A stretch of 64,000 bases of DNA from an uncultured Chitinophagaceae bacterium (GTDB lineage Bacteria > Bacteroidota > Bacteroidia > Chitinophagales > Chitinophagaceae), in contig CAKZFX010000022.1 of the NCBI GenBank assembly GCA_936908745.1, positions 62,001 through 126,000 on the forward strand, read 5' to 3'. Below the pieces are notes generated by a model. It saw only the letters and a list, made by a program, of their open reading frames with translations. It had not been told where the DNA came from and did not search any database. This document shows positions 59,681 through 64,000 of the stretch, in pieces. Each line of letters begins with the position of its first letter. The first letter of the stretch is position 1. The position numbers and the translations under genes were made by a program.

Positions 59681-62600
59681 GAGCGTTTGTTTGATACCTG
59701 AACCGGGTTTCTTAGAACTATCCGCAGCTGTTGTTGTCTTTGTCGTATCCTTTCCAAAAATTTGTTCTTTCAACTTATCTTTTAATTCATCTTTCACCTG
59801 TTCTTTTACGCCTTCAAACGATTCTTTTACCTGCTGTTTGGCACTGTCTAATTTTTGCTGTGCAAAATCTTTGGCCTGTTCTTTCAGGTCATCCACCGCA
59901 TTGCCCACTACTTTTTCCAAATCAATTTTGATGGCAGGATTGCTGAGGCTGCCGCCTACTTTTACATTCAGGTCCACCATATCGCCGACGCTCACAGGAA
60001 TGCCTTTGCTATTGGCCGATGATACAAGATTATTGATAAGATTGTTGCCGGCAGAACCCAACAGGCGACGTGGCACTTTCATCGCAATACTATATTCCAT
60101 CGACTGGTCAAAACCATGCATGCCGCCGATCTGCATCACGATATCATCAATTTTAATGTCAAAAGGCTTGACCAATACTTTGCCGTTGGCAAACTCAATA
60201 TAATTCTTAATGTCTTTTACGCTGATGGATTTTAAACGATCGATTTGTAAAGCGGTGGCCAGTTTTTCCAATGGTGCAAATTTTCTTAATACACCTTCAA
60301 TCAGCAATAAGTTTCCTTTACCCGACAAAGATTGCAGGTTGGGCATCATATTATCTTTCAGGCTGCCGGTCATGGTCAGTTCGGAACTCAACTTGCCATC
60401 CAAAAACTTACCAATCGGCATCAGGGCCTGCACGGTGTTAAACGCATAAAACACTTTCTGCACACTCATGTCCTTGATCGTATAGCTCAACCCGATATCC
60501 GGTTTTGTTTTATTGGCACGTGTGGAGTAATCGCCATTGATGACGATCGAACCATCCATTGCATTTCCTTTTACATTATTGAAATTCACCGTTTCATTTT
60601 TCAACGATACCGTACCATTGATATTATCATAATTCACATCATCATACACCACACGGTCAGCCTTTGCATTCAGCGTGATATTCATATTCGCAGGAACCAA
60701 AAATGCGCCGCCCGATTCTGTGACACCGCCGGTTTTGCTGACAGCAGATGTACTCACAGTACCCGTCCATGCGTTCAGGTTCATATTATCAACGCCCACA
60801 TTGATAGTGCCGCTCAGCGGTTCATTATTAATGGCAAAGCCTAAGAGATTGTTCAGGTTTCCATTTCCTGAAAAATTAGAACCGAGATAACTGCCATTGA
60901 ATTGTGAAATCGTAGCGTTAGCCGGGTTAAAATTCGCTGTGGTGGAGGCAATGCTGATGCCCGTAGGATAATCCGGCGCAGTATATTTTACATTGGAAAG
61001 CGAAGCAGCACCGCTCATGTTAATCTCGTCGTATTTGCCGGAAGTGATCATCGCTTTGTTGCCGGCAAACTTCAGATCAGCATTTAATGTCCCTGACAAG
61101 GCTGTTCCTTTTTCAAAACTCATAAACTGGTCAAGATTGCCCAGCGTAAGTCTTCCTTTGGCCGTGCCATTAAAGATCATCGCCGTAACAGGTTTACTCA
61201 GTTGCAACGAAAAATCAACCGGGTCGCTGCCCACTTCGATATGACCGGCGTTTACCTGTATAAATGTGTTGTCTGCAACGCCACCCGTATTTTGCAACTC
61301 CACTTTCATATTCCCGTTGCGGATCGGTTGGGGGAAATCAGCCGCAGAATAAAACAGGTTTTTGATATCAAAAAAGCCACCGGCTGTAAATGTGCCGGAC
61401 TGTGTTTGCAAATCCTTCATCACGCCTTTGGCAAACGCATCGGCCCATACCAATCCTGATAACTTAGTTCCATTGGGCAGTTTTACAAACTGCGTTACCT
61501 GTGAAAGGTCCAGTTTGCCTTTGGCCGCTGCATCAATGTATTGAACTGTCACCGGGTTTTTCAACAGGAAACGAAAGTCAAAAGGTTCGTTGTCCATTTC
61601 CAAATGACCTTTGGACAAATTGATCACCGCATTATCGGGTTGCCCGTCGCTGTTGCCGGCTTGCAAAGACAGCTGTATATTTTTTACCGGTTTAGGCAGA
61701 TCGGGGTATTGAAACGAACCATTTTTTACTTCAAGGTTTACATCGTAAGCCGGCATCCGCTGCGGATTGTAAACACCTTTTACCCAACCGGAAAATTTAG
61801 CTTCACCGCTTGTTTTAATATCTGAAAAGTCTTCGGTATACACCGCCGGTATCATGGATAAGATGCTTTTGAAATCATTGTCGGGTGATTGGAATTTGAT
61901 ATCCATATTATACGTGCTGTCATTTACCAGTTGCAGGAAACCGTCTAACGAAAGCCTGAGATCATTCAGCGCAATATCATCTGTTTTGAACGTGTACGTA
62001 TTGCTGGTGAGATCGATTTTTATATCAGCGCCGATATCAGCTTTTGTGTTGGCGAGATAGGGGATCGTTCCTTGTGTGATCGATGCTTCATCCGCTTCTG
62101 TTTGCGTGGAAAGTGTAAATACATCCTGTGTAAAATCACCTGAACCCGCATGGTCAAAATTTTCCAGTTCAATATAGGTGTCGCTGCTGGCATCATCGTA
62201 AACAAGATAGCCATTGTTAATACTGTATCGTTTCAGGCTTAATTTGAAAGCAGAAGCCGTTGTGTCCGTTGCTGCATCCGTGGATGGAGGCGTTTCTTTG
62301 GCAATATCCCAATTGGCCTTGCCTTCCTTGGTCATGATCGCATGAATACGCGGCTCGTCTAAAAACAAACCAAACACTTTGATATCTTTCCCTTTTAATA
62401 CACTGAAAAGATTGGCCGAGGCATCTGTTTTCTTTGCATACAATAACGTGTCGCCTTCAAATTCACCAAGACCTACAACCGACAGGTCTTCAATGCTGAT
62501 AGACACTTTTGGGAAATGACGCAGCAACGAAAGGTTGACATCTTTGAAATCAACTTTGGCATTGATGCTTTTATTGATCTCTTTTTTCACCAGGTTGGTG

Positions 62601-62707
62601 ATCTGCTTTTTAAAAAGGATCGGGATAAGAAAAGCGATCAGTAACAACGAAAGCAGGGTAATCCCTGTGATCTTTAATGTCTTTTTAATAATACGGCGTG
62701 ATTTCAT
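59627..62707 (-). CDS. Large AsmA-family envelope protein
   Basis: About 1026 residues from the ATG at 62707. An N-terminal membrane anchor (ITLLSLLLIAFLIPILF) is followed by the AsmA N-terminal pattern (NLSLLRHFPKVSISIEDLSV) and a long series of beta strands typical of AsmA/TamB-like bridge proteins that carry lipid between membranes. The C-terminal AsmA_2 region is near 770-930. The last 100 residues are a Lys/Gln/Glu-rich helix (VKEQVKDELKDKLKEQIFG). It converges on the T9SS gene. A TATATTTG -7 element is at 62744-62737. Role in lipid or outer-membrane homeostasis is inferred from family. Confidence 0.87.
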   Translation of the reverse strand: MKSRRIIKKTLKITGITLLSLLLIAFLIPILFKKQITNLVKKEINKSINAKVDFKDVNLSLLRHFPKVSISIEDLSVVGLGEFEGDTLLYAKKTDASANLFSVLKGKDIKVFGLFLDEPRIHAIMTKEGKANWDIAKETPPSTDAATDTTASAFKLSLKRYSINNGYLVYDDASSDTYIELENFDHAGSGDFTQDVFTLSTQTEADEASITQGTIPYLANTKADIGADIKIDLTSNTYTFKTDDIALNDLRLSLDGFLQLVNDSTYNMDIKFQSPDNDFKSILSMIPAVYTEDFSDIKTSGEAKFSGWVKGVYNPQRMPAYDVNLEVKNGSFQYPDLPKPVKNIQLSLQAGNSDGQPDNAVINLSKGHLEMDNEPFDFRFLLKNPVTVQYIDAAAKGKLDLSQVTQFVKLPNGTKLSGLVWADAFAKGVMKDLQTQSGTFTAGGFFDIKNLFYSAADFPQPIRNGNMKVELQNTGGVADNTFIQVNAGHIEVGSDPVDFSLQLSKPVTAMIFNGTAKGRLTLGNLDQFMSFEKGTALSGTLNADLKFAGNKAMITSGKYDEINMSGAASLSNVKYTAPDYPTGISIASTTANFNPANATISQFNGSYLGSNFSGNGNLNNLLGFAINNEPLSGTINVGVDNMNLNAWTGTVSTSAVSKTGGVTESGGAFLVPANMNITLNAKADRVVYDDVNYDNINGTVSLKNETVNFNNVKGNAMDGSIVINGDYSTRANKTKPDIGLSYTIKDMSVQKVFYAFNTVQALMPIGKFLDGKLSSELTMTGSLKDNMMPNLQSLSGKGNLLLIEGVLRKFAPLEKLATALQIDRLKSISVKDIKNYIEFANGKVLVKPFDIKIDDIVMQIGGMHGFDQSMEYSIAMKVPRRLLGSAGNNLINNLVSSANSKGIPVSVGDMVDLNVKVGGSLSNPAIKIDLEKVVGNAVDDLKEQAKDFAQQKLDSAKQQVKESFEGVKEQVKDELKDKLKEQIFGKDTTKTTTAADSSKKPGSGIKQTLKDIFNRPKKNATDTLKN

Positions 62708-62736
62708 ATGCAAAATGGTTGGCTATGCAGGAAAGA

Positions 62737-62744
62737 CAAATATA
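62737..62744 (-). promoter_or_regulatory. -7 element of the AsmA-family gene
   Basis: TATATTTG on the minus strand, 29 bases before the ATG at 62707. The position 19 bases upstream does not carry TTG. Confidence 0.45.
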
Positions 62745-62836
62745 AAGCCAGTCTGGTTGCCTGCTCCTAACCGCTTGTGGGTTAATTAGTAGTTATCCCG
62801 ATTTTGGCCGAAATTTGTCTTTAAAATACTTCGTAC

Positions 62837-63427
62837 ATGACAAATGAACGACGGGAGAAACTGACGAATGTATTGTGCAAACGACAGCCTGACCTTACGG
62901 TGGTGATGGAGAATGTGTTTGACCCGCACAATGTGTCGGCAGTCATGCGCACCTGCGATGCCGTGGGCGTGCAGGAAGTGTATATACTGAACACCAAAAT
63001 TCCCCGTCACCAGAAATGGGGTTTCAGGAGTTCGTCCAGCGCTGCCAAATGGCTGACCGTTCACCAGTTTGAAAACGCCGAAGAGTGTTTTACAGCACTG
63101 CGCAAACGCTATTCAAAGATTTTAACAACACATCTCAGCAGCGATGCTATAGGTTTATATGATATTGATATGGCTGCCGAGCCGATCGCTTTGGTATTTG
63201 GCAATGAACACAGTGGCGTAAGTGATGATATCCGCCAATTAGCAGACGGCAACTTTATCATTCCGCAGGTAGGCATTATCCGTTCACTGAATATCAGCGT
63301 GGCCTGTGCGGTTACGTTGTATGAAGCGTACCGGCAAAAAAACGTTGCGGGACATTACAACCGCCAGGACCTGGACCACGTCATGAAAAAGGGCCTGCTG
63401 GAAGAGTGGGAGCTAAAGGACTTATAA
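62837..63427 (+). CDS. trmH: tRNA guanosine-18 2'-O-methyltransferase TrmH
   Basis: 196-residue SPOUT enzyme. RREKLTNVLCKRQPDLTVVME and PHNVSAVMRTCDAVGV match E. coli TrmH closely, ALVFGNEHSGVS is motif 2 and RSLNISVACAVTLYEA is motif 3 of the SAM-binding knot. It should methylate G18 in the D loop of certain tRNAs. The gene is slightly shorter at the C-terminus than the E. coli protein. It is followed 9 bases later by the thioredoxin gene. Confidence 0.95.
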   Translation: MTNERREKLTNVLCKRQPDLTVVMENVFDPHNVSAVMRTCDAVGVQEVYILNTKIPRHQKWGFRSSSSAAKWLTVHQFENAEECFTALRKRYSKILTTHLSSDAIGLYDIDMAAEPIALVFGNEHSGVSDDIRQLADGNFIIPQVGIIRSLNISVACAVTLYEAYRQKNVAGHYNRQDLDHVMKKGLLEEWELKDL

Positions 63428-63436
63428 AATACGGGT

Positions 63437-63919
63437 ATGAAAAAAGTATGGTTGATAGCAGGGTTATTGTTTGCTGTGGCTTCACAAGCGCAGACAATAA
63501 AAACAATTAAAATTACTGACCTCGAAAAGACGATTGCCGAAAGCAAAACGCCGCTGATCGTCAACTTCTGGGCCACCTGGTGCGTGCCTTGCATCGAAGA
63601 AATTCCCTATTTCCAGGAGGAAACGGCCAAACATAAAGGGGATAGTTTACAATTGATATTGGTAAGCCTTGACATGAAAGAAATGTACCCGGAAAAATTA
63701 GCGGCCTTTGTCAAAAAAAGAAAGATCACCGCCACCGTGCAGTGGCTGGATGAAACCAATGCCGATTACTTCTGTCCCAAAGTAGATCCTAAATGGTCGG
63801 GCGCCATTCCTTCTTCCTTGTTCATCAATAATAAAACAGGCTATCGCAAGTTTTATGAAGAACAACTGTCGCATGAAGAATTGAAAACGGCTGTTGCGGA
63901 ACTGATCGCAGTGAAATAA
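63437..63919 (+). CDS. TlpA-type periplasmic thioredoxin
   Basis: 160 residues. Signal peptide (MKKVWLIAGLLFAVASQA), thioredoxin fold with active site WCVPC (C49 and C52) and the cis-Pro in AIPSSLFIN. It would reduce or exchange disulfides in the periplasm, for example for cytochrome c maturation. It lies 9 bases after trmH and ends at a terminator. The exact client is unknown. Confidence 0.9.
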   Translation: MKKVWLIAGLLFAVASQAQTIKTIKITDLEKTIAESKTPLIVNFWATWCVPCIEEIPYFQEETAKHKGDSLQLILVSLDMKEMYPEKLAAFVKKRKITATVQWLDETNADYFCPKVDPKWSGAIPSSLFINNKTGYRKFYEEQLSHEELKTAVAELIAVK

Positions 63920-63951
63920 ACTATTCACCAGCCGGTGACCAATAGTTTTTT
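63920..63951 (+). terminator. Terminator after the trmH-thioredoxin unit
   Basis: ACTATT plus CACC pair with GGTG plus AATAGT around a short loop with a 3-base bulge, followed by six T. Confidence 0.75.
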
Positions 63952-64000
63952 AGCAGCTTTTACACTGCACTTTGTATAGTGGGAATAAACGGTTGCTGCT

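Overview
The window reads as chromosome of a Bacteroidota bacterium, most likely of the family Chitinophagaceae. The support is internal: three large secreted proteins end in type IX secretion (T9SS) sorting domains; several Bacteroidota-typical families are present (DUF3276/PUR, DUF4199, DUF4268, DUF4397, SusE-like absent, choice-of-anchor proteins); and good matches to the Bacteroidota promoter form TTG-N19-TAnnTTTG precede several genes. Genus and species cannot be fixed from this sequence alone.

Layout. 1-0.5 kb: tail of a cut-off gene and one small ORF. 0.5-6.7 kb: a mutagenic DNA-repair block, with imuA-imuB-dnaE2 on the minus strand and an alkB-type dealkylase facing away from it; both share a short intergenic region holding three evenly spaced palindromic half-sites. 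6.8-10.8 kb: accessory genes (a membrane/SH3-like protein, a small helix-turn-helix protein, a single-domain response regulator, a small unknown) ending in a tyrosine recombinase that sits beside the 3' end of tRNA-Ser(UGA), i.e. the right-hand edge of a probable integrated element. 10.9-18 kb: ABC exporter, DUF3276 nucleic-acid-binding protein, a small secreted protein and a 1306-residue T9SS adhesin. 18-31 kb: mixed housekeeping and metabolic genes (Xaa-Pro aminopeptidase, MFS transporter, SET-domain protein, two SDR oxidoreductases, ChaA-type antiporter, DinB, SnoaL-like, guanidinium-exporter-type SMR, AHSA1), with tRNA-Lys(CUU) and long repeat-bearing spacers. 31-36 kb: T9SS choice-of-anchor A protein, a heptamer tandem repeat, a voltage-gated-type K+ channel with a zinc-ribbon tail, and lepA.

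36-42 kb: a CzcCBA-type heavy-metal efflux operon. 42-44.6 kb: FkbM methyltransferase and a GT39-like membrane glycosyltransferase. 45.7-52.5 kb: a minus-strand run of surface-sugar genes: a dihydroorotase-like protein that has lost its metal ligands, DUF4199, a GT2 and a GT4 glycosyltransferase, then hddA, gmhA and an hddC-gmhB fusion, which together cover the steps from sedoheptulose-7-phosphate to GDP-D-glycero-alpha-D-manno-heptose. 52.6 kb: tRNA-Pro(GGG). 52.8-59.5 kb: secreted unknowns, a NarL-type regulator, a DUF4397 lipoprotein, and a C1q-like/T9SS gene pair lying between two diverged copies of a terminator plus asmA 3' end. 59.6-64 kb: a large AsmA-family protein, trmH and a TlpA-type thioredoxin.

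The points most worth following are the shared operator of the mutagenesis cassette and alkB next to an integrase/tRNA junction, the catalytically dead PyrC-like protein at the head of a glycosylation operon, the duplicated asmA tail bracketing a two-gene insert, an overlooked 40-residue membrane protein at 25782-25904, and several families of non-coding repeats.
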